Source: Pinguiococcus pyrenoidosus (Eukaryota; Sar; Pinguiophyceae; Pinguiochrysidales; Pinguiochrysidaceae). Taken from it: a DNA stretch of 31,750 bases. The translations under genes were made by a program, and so were the position numbers. The DNA is taken from the NCBI GenBank assembly GCA_019677205.1, contig JAAMXY010001227.1, forward strand, positions 1 to 31,750, given 5' to 3'. This document shows positions 10,200 to 20,592 of this stretch, piece after piece. Numbering within the stretch: position 1 is the stretch's first letter; each line of letters opens with the position of its first letter. The notes beneath the pieces are model-generated. The model searched no databases. It was given only the letters and a program-made list of their open reading frames with translations, and was not told the origin of the DNA.

Positions 10200-11734
10200 A
10201 TGGAGAGCGCCATTCCCACGCAGCGTGTGCTGCAGACCGTGGACTCCGGCCTGTACCTGGAGAAGGGCGAGGCGGACATCTTCTGGCTGCTGTTCGGAAC
10301 CGTTCTCGTGTTCCTCATGCAGGCCGGCTTCGCGCTGCTCGAGGTGGGCAGCGTGCGCAGCAAGAACACCAAGAACATCCTCACCAAGAACATCCTGGAC
10401 GCGTCCTACGGCGCCATCCTCTGGTGGCTCGTGGGCTTCGGCGTGGCCATCGGCCAGGCTGGCCCCGCCTCCGAGGACACCAACATCGAGGAGATCTTGG
10501 GAGAGACCTACTATGCGCTCGCCTACGACTTCGGCCGCCGCCCGGATGGCAACATCTACGCCACGTGGATGTTCCAGTGGGCCTTCGCCGCCACCGCCGT
10601 CACCATCGTGTCCGGAGTGGTCGCCGAGCGTGTGACCTTCATCGCCTACTTCGTGTACGCCACCGTGCTCATCTGCCTCGTCTACCCCGTGGTGGTGCAC
10701 AGCGCGTGGAATGCCAACGGCTGGGCCACCGCCTTCCGTGAGGACGAGCCGGGAAGCGCCGATCTGCTGCTGGACTGCGGTGTCATCGACTTCGCCGGCT
10801 CCGGCGTCGTGCACATGACCGGCGGTGTTGCTGGCCTCGTGGCTGCCATCTTCGTTGGACCCCGCAAGGTGAGGAGGGAGGACCGGTTCCCGCGCCCCCA
10901 CGCAAGCGTCGCGCCCGCGCCAAGTTGCTGACGATCCCGTCCCTCTGCTCCTTGCACCCGAAACGAAACAACCAACAGGGCCGCTTCAGCGCTTCTGGCG
11001 AGCCCATCGACATCCCGGGACAGTCCCCCATCTACCGCAACCTCGGCACCTTCATCCTCTGGTTCGGATGGTTCGGATTCAACGGTGTGTCCACCCTGTA
11101 CATCGGCGACGGCTTCTCCGTGGTCGCCTCCAAGACCATGGTGACCACCGTCATCGCCGCCGCTGCTGGCTGCCTCACCTGCACCGTTGTGGGCAAGGCC
11201 ACCACCAACATCATCGACCTGGACCTCGCCGGCAACGGCGTGCTCGCCGGCCTCGTCTCAATCACCGCCCCTTGCTCCACCTGTGAGCCGTACGGTGCCC
11301 TGGCGATTGGCATCATCGGTGGCCTCATCTACATCGGGTCTTCCAAGCTCCTGGTCTTCATGAAGATCGATGACGTCGTGGACGCGATCCCCGTGCACGG
11401 CTTCTGCGGTGCCTGGGGTGTGATCGCCGCTGGCCTCTTTGCCACCGACTTCAACTACGAGGCCGCCTACTACTCGGCGCGCGCCGATGACTGCGCTGGT
11501 GCCTTCTACGTGGACTCTGGCAACGCCCTTGGCGCCGCCGTGGCCTTCGTGGTGTTCATCTTCTTCTGGGTCGGTGTGACCATGTCCATCGTGTTCGGAA
11601 CCCTCTCCGTCCTGGGCGTGGCCCGCGTGGACGAGGAGGCCGAGGAGATGGGCCTCGATGAGCACCACCACGGAGGTGCGGAGCCCGATTCCACTAGCTC
11701 TGGCGCCACCGTGCACGTGTCCACCAAGGAATAA
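10200..11734 (+). CDS. Ammonium transporter AMT-a (Amt/Mep/Rh family)
   Basis: Two exons, 10200..10868 and 10979..11734, give 474 aa. The 110-nt intron falls between GPRK and GRFS in phase 0. ATG 10200 is the only in-frame Met before the first helix. The protein conducts ammonium across the plasma membrane as a trimer. The Amt signature DFAGSGVVHMTGGVAGLV holds the conserved Asp and first pore His, and VHGFCGAWGVIA holds the second. The C-terminal regulatory helix region (DEEAEEMGLDEHHHGG) is present, followed by a short Ser/Thr tail. About eleven hydrophobic segments are visible and the length is normal for the family. It is transcribed toward AMT-b. It lacks the LLE|VGS intron found in AMT-b and AMT-c. 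Codon third positions are strongly C/G, as in highly expressed genes. Confidence 0.97.
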
Positions 11735-12844
11735 GCGCTGCTGCACTCTGTGCCGCGCTGTTGCCTTGTTTCGCTCCGGTAGACTGATGAACGCGATCCA
11801 TACAGCTCTGGTTGTGGTGTTGCGTGATGAAGTTTCTTAGCCGAGAGAAGCGTGGGCTTCCGGTATGTGTCCCGTGGGTCGTCGTTGCAAAATTGTGTTT
11901 CATGTCGAGCTCCTGTTGAGAAGACCTTTGCTTCGAGCATTGCATCAACGGCCAAAACGAGTTATTGTTGTCAGCCCCAGCCCCAGCTTTAGTCCCCTCC
12001 CTCGTAGCTTGTGCGCATGAAAACGCCACATCATTCCCTGGGTTCCTCAGCACACAATCCGACCGAACGCTCTCCCTGAACCCTTCAGCCGCATCATGTC
12101 CCGGTTCGGGACCCTCCCTGCCTGTCGTCCAAATCCTCCGGTGCAGCCGCTCAGCCGCATGCCTGCTCTCCCACGCTGGACCATGGAAAGAAATGCACGC
12201 AGCTTGGACCTCTTCTTGCGAATATCCGTCTGCTTTCTTCGCTGCGTTCATGACGGCGACGGTGGTGGTGGTGGTGGGTGTGGGTGGTGGTGGGTGTGGT
12301 GGTGGGTGTGCCGACGACGCCGATCCTTGCCGAGCCTTCCGCTACGAATTTCACCTGCATGTTCCTCTTGGAACCGCGCGTGCGTGCTTGGTGAGGCCGC
12401 GCGCGCATGCAGAGAGGGGGGATCGCGACAGCGGTGGGCCAACTACAGGAGAGAACGCCTGAACACGTTCTGGAAGAGGCGGTGCACAGGTCGCAGCATC
12501 TTACGATGAGGTCAAGAGCAGGGAAACGAGACGCGAAACGCAACAAGAAAAAGTCATGTCGAGAAGCTTCAAACCAACAACTAAGGGAGACTCGTTCTTT
12601 GGCATCAACGTTTGACAATTCACAGCAAAATAATACTCGTCTGCACTGTACACGCTCTCACCGTTCCCTAGCAGCCACTTTCGCCGCTTTCACGGTACCA
12701 GCGTAGGCGCTTTCTTTAGCAGGCACGAACATGTGTGCTCCCCGTCAGATTGGGTACAAACGTAAACATAGAGCCACTGACTTCAGGACACAGCAGCAAA
12801 TGACACTGCTTGATAGCCTTCGCACAATCCAAGTGACCCAAGAC
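11735..12844. other. Gap between convergent ammonium transporter genes
   Basis: About 1.1 kb lies between the stop codons of AMT-a (+) and AMT-b (-). Frames of up to about 165 codons cross it on both strands, but their composition looks random and no family is recognisable. It includes a G-rich TGGTGG tract at 12261..12310. The rest is probably 3' UTR and spacer. Confidence 0.6.
12261..12310 (+). repeat. G-rich GGT/GGGTGT tract, possible G-quadruplex
   Basis: A 50-base run of GGTGGT and GGGTGT units on the plus strand contains five GGG runs separated by loops of 3-9 bases, enough on paper for a G-quadruplex. It lies in the 3' gap between the two convergent transporter genes. Confidence 0.75.
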
Positions 12845-14595
12845 TTACGCCGCGGTCTTCGTCTCGCCCTTGGCCGCCTTGGACGCGTACACGGGGCCCG
12901 ACTTGGACAGGACATCAAGGAAGAAGCCTCCGTGCTCGGCGGCGTCGAGGCCCATCTCCTCGGCCTCCTCGTCCACGCGGGCGAGGCCGAAGTAGGACAG
13001 GATGCCGAACACGATGGCCATGGAGCCACCGACCCAGGCGAGGATGAAGCACACCAGCAGAAGAGCACCCGAGACGGCTTGCGCCTCACCACCGTTGTAG
13101 AGGAAGCCGGAGCACTTCATGGCGCGGTCCGAGTAGTAGGCGTCCTCGTAGTTGAAGTTGGTGGCGAAGGAGTTGGCGGCGATCACACCCCAGGCGCCGC
13201 AGAAGCCGTGGACCGGGATGGCGTTCACGACGTCGTCGATCTTGAGCCAGAGAAGCAGCTCAGAGCTGTAGTAGTAGACGAAGCCACCGATGATGCCAAT
13301 GGCGAACGCGCCGTACGGCTCGCACGTGGAGCACGGGCCGGTGATGGAGACGAGGCCGGCGAGCACGCCGTTGCCCACGAGGTCCATGTCAACGTATCCC
13401 TTGTTGATCTTGCCGATAATCACGGTGGTGAGCGCACCCGCGGCAGCACCGATGGTGGTGGTCACCATGGTCTTGGCGGCGACGGCGGAGAAGCCAACGA
13501 TGTAGAGGGTGGACACGCCGTTGAAACCGTACCAGCCGAACCAGAGGATGAAGGTGCCGAAGTTGCGAAGGACAGCGCTCTGGCCCGGGATCTCGATGGG
13601 GGTTCCATCCGCGGCGAAGCGGCCCTGTGGTCAATGAGGAATCGGCAGCAGGATTCGCATCGTTAGCCCATGATGCCGTGTGCCGAGGCCGTGTGCCGAG
13701 GCCGCTGGAGGCCGCTTCTCCGGGAACTGGGAACAGGCTCTTCTTACCTTGCGCGGGCCGATGAAGATGGCAGCGACGAGCGCGGCGACACCACCAGTCA
13801 TGTGCACGACGCCGGAGCCGGCGAAGTCGATCACACCGCAGTCGTTGAGTAGGTCGTTCTCACGGAAGGCGGTGGCCCAGCCATCGGCGTTCCACACGCT
13901 GTGCACCACGCAGGGGTACACGAAGGCGGTGAGCACGGTGGCGTAGGTGATGTAGGCGGTGAAGGTCACGCGCTCCGCCACGGTTCCGGACACGATGGTG
14001 GTGGCGGCGGCGGCGAAGGCCCACTGGAACAGCCAGGAAGCGTAGGTGTTGGCGGTGGGGCGGTCGCCGAAGTTCCACGACAGCGCGTAGAGGGTTCCGC
14101 CGATGAACTCCTCGAGGCCGTCACGCTCGGCACCGAAGGCCACGGCGAAGCCCACGAGCCACCAGACTATGGCACCGTAGGACGCGTCCAGCAGGTTCTT
14201 GATGAGGATGTTCTTGGTATTCTTGGCGCGCACGCTGCCCACCTGAGGATCGGCGGACGCGAAGAGAGAGGGGCAGAAGAGAGAGGTGAGGAGAACAGTT
14301 CCGCGAGAGATGGGACGTTGGCGCCGGGTTGCCACGCTGCGAGGGCGCGCCGTTACCTCGAGGAGGGCGAATCCGGCCTGCATGAGGAACACAAGGATGG
14401 CACCGAAGAGCAGCCAGAAGATGTCGGCATCTTCGAAGCTCACAACGCCCTCCAGCTGCAGATTACGCGCGACCTTCTCGGCCCCCTAGGGACGCCCGGA
14501 GCGACGAGTGAGTGGAGCCGCGCCACGACGCGCTTCGGCGCTCCACTTCTCCGGCCTGTTACCTCCAGCTCGGGAGCGATGTTCATGGAAGCCAT
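12845..14595 (-). CDS. Ammonium transporter AMT-b (Amt/Mep/Rh family)
   Basis: Four exons on the minus strand: 14595..14563, 14455..14357, 14242..13748 and 13624..12845, giving 468 aa with all junctions in phase 0. The introns are 107, 114 and 123 nt. Intron positions are after MASMNIAPELE, at LLE|VGS and at GPRK|GRF. The last two match the single introns of AMT-c and AMT-a respectively. Signature DFAGSGVVHMTGGVAALV, second pore His in VHGFCGAWGVIA and C-terminal DEEAEEMGLDAAEHGG are all present. The tail is longer and Lys/Ala-rich (SKAAKGETKTAA). The second intron is stop-free and a multiple of three, so retention would insert 38 residues between the first two membrane segments. The function is the same as for AMT-a, ammonium uptake across a membrane. 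It has the most exons of the three. Confidence 0.97.
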
Positions 14596-15805
14596 TCTGG
14601 AGATGAGAGCGACTCAGACGCGGCGACAGAAAGGGACTGCGGCGGAGGGAGAAGAGTCTGCTGAGCGGAGATGAACAACACTATTCCACGCAGACTGCCA
14701 CCTCTGCACTTTCGTACCGCGGATGGAAATTTCGCCTCATTTGCCCGCCCTATCCTTCCAGGAACTTCAGCAGCACAGCGGAACCGATCACGCCCACCAA
14801 TGGCAGTGCATGGGGTCGCACCAATCGCCAGCCAGGATCGGCGCCTCGGACACGTCTCGTGACGTCAATGAAAGAACGGCGGCGGAAGTACAACGGAATA
14901 ACCCGACATCCTCGCATCGCACTTGCAAAATGGACGGCTCCGCCAGTAAGAATCGCTTGACAGGCTCGGGAAATTCCGCCTATCGCACTTGCGAGCGAAG
15001 CGTCACTGACGCGCACCGGGGGCGCCCCATTGGTCGACACCGATTGGATTCCGCGCAGCGGAATTTGGTGTTCTTCCCAATTTTTCATGCCGGCCAATCC
15101 CAGAGAGCCATCAGGTTTGAAAAATTCGTCTCCGAGCTTCTCAGCGCTGAACTTCAGGCGGACAGAATTAATATCAGTGACAACTTTTGTGAAAGGACAG
15201 GGGCATTGCAGCGGAGTCCGATGGTCAGAGACCAAAGAAGCTCAGCTGATTCTCGGACTGGCTCTCTCCCCTTCTCTCGGGATCGTACCGCCCTCTCTGC
15301 CCTTCCCGGCTTTCCGGCCCCGCTTCGAACCTCTTGTCCGCACGGTGTCGCCGCAGCAGTGAGCTGTGCGCTTCCATTCATCACGCAGGAGAAAGTTGAG
15401 ATGGCACGAGGGAACGGGGAGAGGGGCAACGCTCGGAGCAGGGAGGTGAGCAGGAGCGGAGTGGGCCGTGAGCTGGGTGGCTGCGCCGAGGATGCAGAAG
15501 CAAACGAGAGAGCATTTGAACAAAAGCAAAGCGAGATCATCTTGCGAAGGACACAAAGCGCTTATACGAATGTTCAACACCGACGGACAAAGTAGCAAAA
15601 CCTTCCTGCTGTCTAGAAAGGCAAACATCTGCACAGTTTTCGCTCATTCTGCATGCGAATGGGACATGACAGATCCCTTTTCCATATCACCGATTGATAG
15701 AGAATTCACCGTCGAGAGCAACTACACAGCCAAGACGCAAGCAGCTCTTGCGCTTGGCGCGCCACCTTACGGGACTTTCCTCCAACGCTGATTTCGGAAG
15801 TCCGC
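14596..15805 (-). promoter_or_regulatory. Upstream region of AMT-b / downstream region of AMT-c
   Basis: The AMT-b proximal half carries CCAAT or ATTGG at 14797, 14821, 15029, 15043, 15077 and 15094 and a perfect palindromic TGACGTCA (CRE/bZIP type) at 14860..14867, 265 bases upstream of the AMT-b ATG. The distal half should include the AMT-c 3' UTR. A 290-codon plus-strand frame crosses the region and is listed separately as doubtful. Confidence 0.5.
14723..15595 (+). CDS. Doubtful orphan open frame, 290 codons
   Basis: An ATG-to-stop frame with no recognisable family, signal peptide or membrane segment. It is rich in Arg, Ser, Gln and Ala. It spans the CCAAT cluster and the TGACGTCA element upstream of AMT-b, and its codon use lacks the strong G/C third-position bias of the neighbouring genes, which argues against coding. 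A stop-free run of 290 codons is still unusual for non-coding DNA of this composition. It could be a lineage-specific gene, part of an RNA, or chance. Confidence 0.18.
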   Translation: MEISPHLPALSFQELQQHSGTDHAHQWQCMGSHQSPARIGASDTSRDVNERTAAEVQRNNPTSSHRTCKMDGSASKNRLTGSGNSAYRTCERSVTDAHRGRPIGRHRLDSAQRNLVFFPIFHAGQSQRAIRFEKFVSELLSAELQADRINISDNFCERTGALQRSPMVRDQRSSADSRTGSLPFSRDRTALSALPGFPAPLRTSCPHGVAAAVSCALPFITQEKVEMARGNGERGNARSREVSRSGVGRELGGCAEDAEANERAFEQKQSEIILRRTQSAYTNVQHRRTK

Positions 15806-17338
15806 TTATGCCGCAACCTCGACCACGTTCTCCTTCGGGGTCATGTGGATCTGGGCGCCGGTCACCTCCGGCTCGGAGCCACCGTGCTCGTGCGCGTCCA
15901 GGCCAGTCTCTTCGACCTCCTCAGAGACGCGCGCGAGACCCATCGCGGAGAGGATGCCGAAGAGGATGGACATGGTCACACCCACCCAGCCGAGGATGAA
16001 GAGGATGAGGATGACGGCGGTTCCGAGCGCGTTGCCCTCCTGGACGTAGAAGGCACCGGCGCAGTCGTCCACGCGGTCCGAGTAGTAGGCGGCCTCGTAG
16101 TTGAAGTCGGCGGCGAAGAGCGCGGCGGCAATGACACCCCAGGCGCCGCAGAAGCCGTGCACGGGGATGGCATCCACGACGTCATCGATCTGCAGCATCT
16201 CGAGCATCTTGGAGGAGCCGTAGTAGACGAAGGCTCCGACCACGCCGATCGCGAAGGCGCCGTACGGCTCGCAGGTGGAGCACGGGGCGGTGATGGACAC
16301 CAGGCCGGCGAGCACGCCGTTGCCGGCGAGGTCCATGTCGATGATGCCGGTGAGCACCTTGCCGATGAGCACGTTGGTCAGGCAGGCAGCTCCCGCCGAG
16401 ATGGTGGTGGTCACCATGGTCTTGGCAGCCACTCCGCCGAAGCCCGCGATGTAGAGCGTGGAGCAGCCGTTGAAGCCGTACCAGCCGAACCAGAGGACGA
16501 AGGTGCCGAAGCTGCGCATGATGGGCGACTGTCCCGGGATGTCAATGGGCGCGCCGCTTTCGGAGAAGCGTCCCTTGCGCGGGCCGATGAAGAAGGCGGC
16601 GACCAGGGCAGCGACACCGCCGGTCATGTGCACGACGCCGGAGCCGGCGAAGTCGATCACACCGCAGTCGAGGAGGAGGTCGTCGTCACGGAAGGCGGTG
16701 AGCCAGCCGTCGGCGCTCCACACGCTGTGCACCACCACGGGGTAGACGAAGGCGGTGAGCACGAAGGCGTAGCACAGGTAGGCGGTGAAGGTCACGCGCT
16801 CGGCCACGGTTCCGGACACGATGGTCACGGCGGTGGCGGCGAAGGCCCACTGGAACAGCCACGTCGCGTAGGTGTCCGAGCCCGGGCGGCGGCCGAAGGT
16901 CCAGCTGAGGCCGAAGTAGGTCTCTCCCATGACGTTCTCGATCTCGGTGTCCTCCGCGACACCCGCCTGCTGGCCGAGGGCCACGCCGAAGCCGATGAGC
17001 CACCAGATCATGGCTCCGAAAGACGCGTCCAGAAGGTTCTTGATGAGGATGTTCTTGGTGTTCTTGGTGCGCACGCTTCCGACCTAGAGTTCGCACGACC
17101 CGCGGTGAGTCTCGTGTGTCCGCCGCTGCGCAGGGCCTCGCGAGGTGGAGGCTGGGCGCGCGCGGGCGGCGCGTACCTCGAGCATGGCGAATCCGGCCTG
17201 CATGAGGAAGACGAGCACGGCTCCGAACATCAACCAGAAGTTGTCCATGTCGCCAGCGGCGATGAGGTCGTCCACGGACACCTGCAGCTCACGCTGGTGG
17301 CCCATCGCCGACTCGAACACTGCCTTGGGGATCTTCAT
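15806..17338 (-). CDS. Ammonium transporter AMT-c (Amt/Mep/Rh family)
   Basis: Two exons on the minus strand, 17338..17177 and 17083..15806, encode 479 aa. The 93-nt intron lies at LLE|VGS in phase 0, the same place as in AMT-b. The GPRK|GRF intron of the other two genes is absent here, where the coding sequence is continuous. The N-terminus (MKIPKAVFESAMGHQREL) is longer than in its paralogues. Signature DFAGSGVVHMTGGVAALV, second pore His in VHGFCGAWGVIA and the C-terminal region SEEVEETGLDAHEHGG are present, with a VEVAA tail. The role is ammonium transport. It lies downstream of AMT-b on the same strand with a gap of 1.2 kb, so the two are tandem copies with separate promoters. Confidence 0.97.
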
Positions 17339-18738
17339 CGTGGCAGGGGAAACAACGGCGCAGGCGCTACAATCAATCCGTGTGCGACTCCGGCGCGGGA
17401 AAGCGATGTCTGCTGTGACCGCTCAGCCACCACTCCTCTGCGCTTTCGTCGAAGGGATGTACTTGCAGCGTTGGCTTCCTGCCAGCAAACTACACCACGT
17501 GTACTCTACGGCCTCGCCATTGGCCCAGGCGGGCCGACGACAATCCTGCGATTGGCTCCCAGCGCTCGCTATCCAGCAAAACAACCGCTGGATACACGGA
17601 ATTCGGAATGAAATTTCGGAAAAGAATTGAAAGAACCCCAATTGGGCAACACCACTTCTGGAAACGGACCTTGACAGTCCACTCGCCGCCCATTGGCCGG
17701 TGAATCGACAGCAGAATTTGCGCGAAGCTCGAAGGGTGCAACAGCTCGAAATTCCGTCGCAATCGGCCCTCCGCCGCCTACGCAACAGCTGGCCTCCAGT
17801 TCATTGAAAATATGGAGGATGAAAGTGAACCGGGATGAACTTTCCCAGACTCAGCTGCACTTGCACACCCGGTCGCAGCTGGTCGCGTGCATGCGCGGCA
17901 AGCGTGGCAGAAGACGCCTCGCTGCACAGGCATGCCATAAGCCAATTTGAAAATTTACAGGTACCGACCAATTTTCTGCAGCCAATCGCACGCCCGCCCA
18001 CCGAGATGGAGCTGTCCACGTGACGTCTTTTCGAACCCTTTCACCGTCCTCGCTGCGTGACCGACCTGTCAAAGAAGACGGCACCCGCGTGACGGATGGA
18101 TGACACGGGGCGATGAAAAAAGGAAATCAAATCGCCTTCGCGCAAGCCACCCAATCACCGCTCGCGACGAAGCCGAGCAAGAAACCAGTCAAAAGCCTCG
18201 AATCTGTCTGCGGTCTGCCGCTTGGATAACCCCTATTCTGGGGAAGAACCAAAATTATTCCGGTATGGAGCCGTCACCATCGGCACGAAAACCTTCATCC
18301 TGAAGCCTTTGACAAGCGGGCGTGGTGGTTGAAGATTGGCCCACGAAAGAAACGTATGGAAACACACTCTGATATTAATTCCTAATAGATTAAAATATGT
18401 AATCAACCTTTCAAACGCATCATGGACGTTGGAAAATATTATTTCTCCATATCACAGCAACGGATGAGCCCGCCAAAGCCGCAATTCAATTTGGAGGCAC
18501 CGAACGCCACAGCTGTGCGCGCCTTCCCGTCCACCACGGCCCCCGACGTCCCCGAAACCCCCAAAGCCGTTTCTTGAGAGCGGTCCCCCCGCAGAGACGC
18601 TCCTGGGGCGGCCGAGGCCATTCGAGAAGCCGATCGGCTGTTGAAGCGTGCGGATGGTTCCGCCATCAGCCGACAAGTGCGCACTATAGATATCGAGAGC
18701 GAAGCTGGAGCTGCTGGGCCACAAGCTGAATCCCGGAG
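17339..18738. promoter_or_regulatory. Divergent intergenic region between AMT-c and the coiled-coil gene
   Basis: CCAAT or ATTGG occurs at 17519, 17551, 17638 (palindrome CCAATTGG), 17692, 17942, 17968, 17982, 18151 and 18335, nine sites in about 0.8 kb on both strands. A G-box CACGTG lies at 17496..17501 (about 160 bases before the AMT-c ATG). A composite CACGTGACGTC, G-box overlapping a TGACGTC half, lies at 18017..18027. No gene is supported in this stretch. An AT-rich patch lies near 18360..18450. Confidence 0.55.
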
Positions 18739-20221
18739 ATGCTGAGAGCGCGGTGAGTGGAGAAGCGTCATTCAAAGAGTACCGCCTCGGAAGCTGAGGG
18801 TTCGTGTCGATTTCTGCAGAATTCCGCCCTTGATCCTCTTTGGCTTGCTTTGGGGAGCGGCCGGCGGCCTGCGCCTGTGCGTGAGGAGCCGCGAGCGCGC
18901 GTCACTGATGCGACTGTACTACGGGAGCGTCGAGGAGGCGGAGCTGGAGTTCCAAGACGGCCTGTACGTCAGTAGCCTCTTCCGCAACACGGCTCCTTCG
19001 TCTCCAGCGGCCGTGGCAGGAGTCCAAGTCCGAGCCTCACCGAGAGGCCTGGGCTCGCTCGCGAGGCAAAGCGTGTCCTACAACTTCTACTCCGCAGTGG
19101 CGCACCTGGGCCTGGCGATGCAGCAACTGGAGGACATGAGAGGAGACGTCGCGCGCCTGCAGGCGGAGAAGGTGCGACCTCTCGGAGAGCGAGGGTTCCT
19201 GATCGTGCACAAGTGATGCTGGAGCCTCAAGCACGCAGTACCTGCAACATGCATGCAACCCGGCACTTCTGCTACCTCTGAGACTTAGAGCCCAAACCCA
19301 TGTAGGACGCCAGTTTGGCGGCCGCGGAAGCTGCTCGAGCGATGGCGAAGGAGAGCGAGCGGAGGAGGAGAGAAGCCGAGGAGCAACTTCGTCTGGTGCC
19401 GCATGCGCCCGAGGAAGGCCTGGCGCCAGAACCGGCGCCGAAGAACATGTCTGTCTTGCTGAGGCGACTTCAGCGCGAGAGGTGCGTGCGATTCGCTGGG
19501 TTCTCGCTTGTCTTGCTCGTGGACTCGGCTTCGGGCCGCGTCTACACACACACGCACACAAGCCCAAATGCGATCCGATCGAAGCTTACTCTGGTTGGGC
19601 CACCCCAGGCACCGGAATCAGGGTTTGGCGTTGCAGCTGAAAGGCTCGCACCTGCGAGAGCAGCGCCTGCAGGAGCGGATCCTAGAGAGCAACGCAGAGC
19701 GGGAGCTTGAGCGCGAACGGCGGGCCTCGCTTCGCTTGCGGCAGGAGCTCCGCATCGCGGAAATCCGCGTCTCGGCGGCGGAATCGAGGACGCTCGAAGT
19801 GGAGGGCCAGCTCGCTCGCTTGCAGAAGGAGCTAGCGGCCTTGAAACGGGCGCGGGGAGACGACGACACCGTGGATACCAAGCCGGCGGTGCGCACTAGC
19901 CCCAGAAAGCACGCTCTAGATCATCGCAAGCCCGCTGCAGAGCATCGCAAGCCCGCTGCAGAGCATCGCAAGCCCGCTGTAGAGCATCGCAAGCTCACTG
20001 TAGAGCATCGCAAGCCCGCAGTGGAAGATGGGAGGCAGCTTGTGGTGGAAGAGTCGGTGTACTGGATGCGGCTCCGCGATACGGACGTTCGATCCCGCCC
20101 CTTCAATCAGTTGTATGGTGGCGTCGTGCTGAGCCTTCGGCAGATGATCGAAGGCCTGGCCTTCGCGCTGAGCTCCTTCCACCCGGCCAACGGCGCCGTG
20201 TTTCGAGCATCAACGAGATGA
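18739..20221 (+). CDS. Signal-anchored coiled-coil protein with heptad HRKPAAE repeat, unknown function
   Basis: A four-exon model, 18739..18752, 18820..19171, 19306..19481 and 19609..20221, gives 384 aa. Introns are 67, 134 and 127 nt with GT-AG ends and consistent phases. The 14-nt first exon (MLRA plus two bases) joins a hydrophobic stretch (IPPLILFGLLWGAAGG) to make a signal peptide or signal anchor, which supports the start. Residues about 100-250 are strongly coiled-coil in character (ESERRRREAEEQ; ERELERERRASLRLRQEL; VEGQLARLQKELAALKRA). Five 7-residue repeats of the type EHRKPAA follow (19919..20023), then an unclassified C-terminal region containing ESVYWMRLRDTD. I recognise no family. 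Secretory or plastid-route entry is inferred from the N-terminus only. The last exon could use a different 3' boundary, since the final residues lack family support. Confidence 0.68.
19919..20023 (+). repeat. In-frame 21-bp coding tandem repeat, five copies
   Basis: Five contiguous 21-bp units (19919, 19940, 19961, 19982, 20003), consensus GAGCATCGCAAGCCCGCTGC plus one base, encode EHRKPAA/EHRKPAV heptads. The first begins Asp instead of Glu, and the fourth has Leu-Thr in place of Pro-Ala. Unit length is a multiple of three, so the copy number can vary without breaking the frame. Confidence 0.95.
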
Positions 20222-20592
20222 TCCTTCGAGAAAAAAAATGTAGGTGAAGCGAGGAGATGATGATGGTCGCACGGCTCGAGACAGAAGGCGGGCGATGACC
20301 CTCTGTGAACTATATATAATAAGACTGTTGGATGGATGCTGCTTGGCTCACGACCACACTCCACGGGAAAGCCACATCGCAAACGGATCTCCTTCAGACA
20401 GCACCACAATTGCTCCCGCGTCGCTTGGAAATTTTACTACACTTAGCGCACGCTACCACTCACTCCTTCGCAGGGCGGTCTTTACCGAGGAAGAACACTG
20501 CTTCTGACTACAAAACCACTCAAAGCGAATGCGTTGCTTGTCGCGGCACGTCACGTCACGTCACGTCACGTCAGGCTACCATCTCCCGTTGC
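20222..20592. other. Gap between convergent genes with (CACGT)5 repeat
   Basis: This 371-base stretch lies between the stop of the coiled-coil gene (+) and that of the plastid-protein gene (-). It has an AT-rich patch (CTATATATAATAAG near 20311) and a perfect five-copy CACGT microsatellite at 20547..20571, 22 bases beyond the minus-strand stop codon. I see no gene. Confidence 0.6.
20547..20571. repeat. (CACGT)5 pentanucleotide microsatellite
   Basis: Five perfect CACGT units give overlapping TGACGTG/CACGTCA cores. The position, in the 3' UTR of two convergent genes, suggests a simple repeat and not a promoter element. Confidence 0.9.

Noticed and set aside
9629-10741. 370-codon frame upstream of and overlapping AMT-a
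   Set aside because: It overlaps the transporter in a different frame and covers the CCAAT cluster; His/Arg-rich with no domain.
11965-12618. Small genes between AMT-a and AMT-b
   Set aside because: Composition is low-complexity over the GGT tract and no family or splice support is seen.
12731-13666. 311-codon plus-strand frame antisense to AMT-b
   Set aside because: It mirrors the transporter codons and crosses its intron boundary.
15845-17611. 588-codon plus-strand frame antisense to AMT-c
   Set aside because: It is Glu/Gly/His/Val-rich, mirrors the codon bias of the transporter, and has no ATG-supported or domain-supported content.
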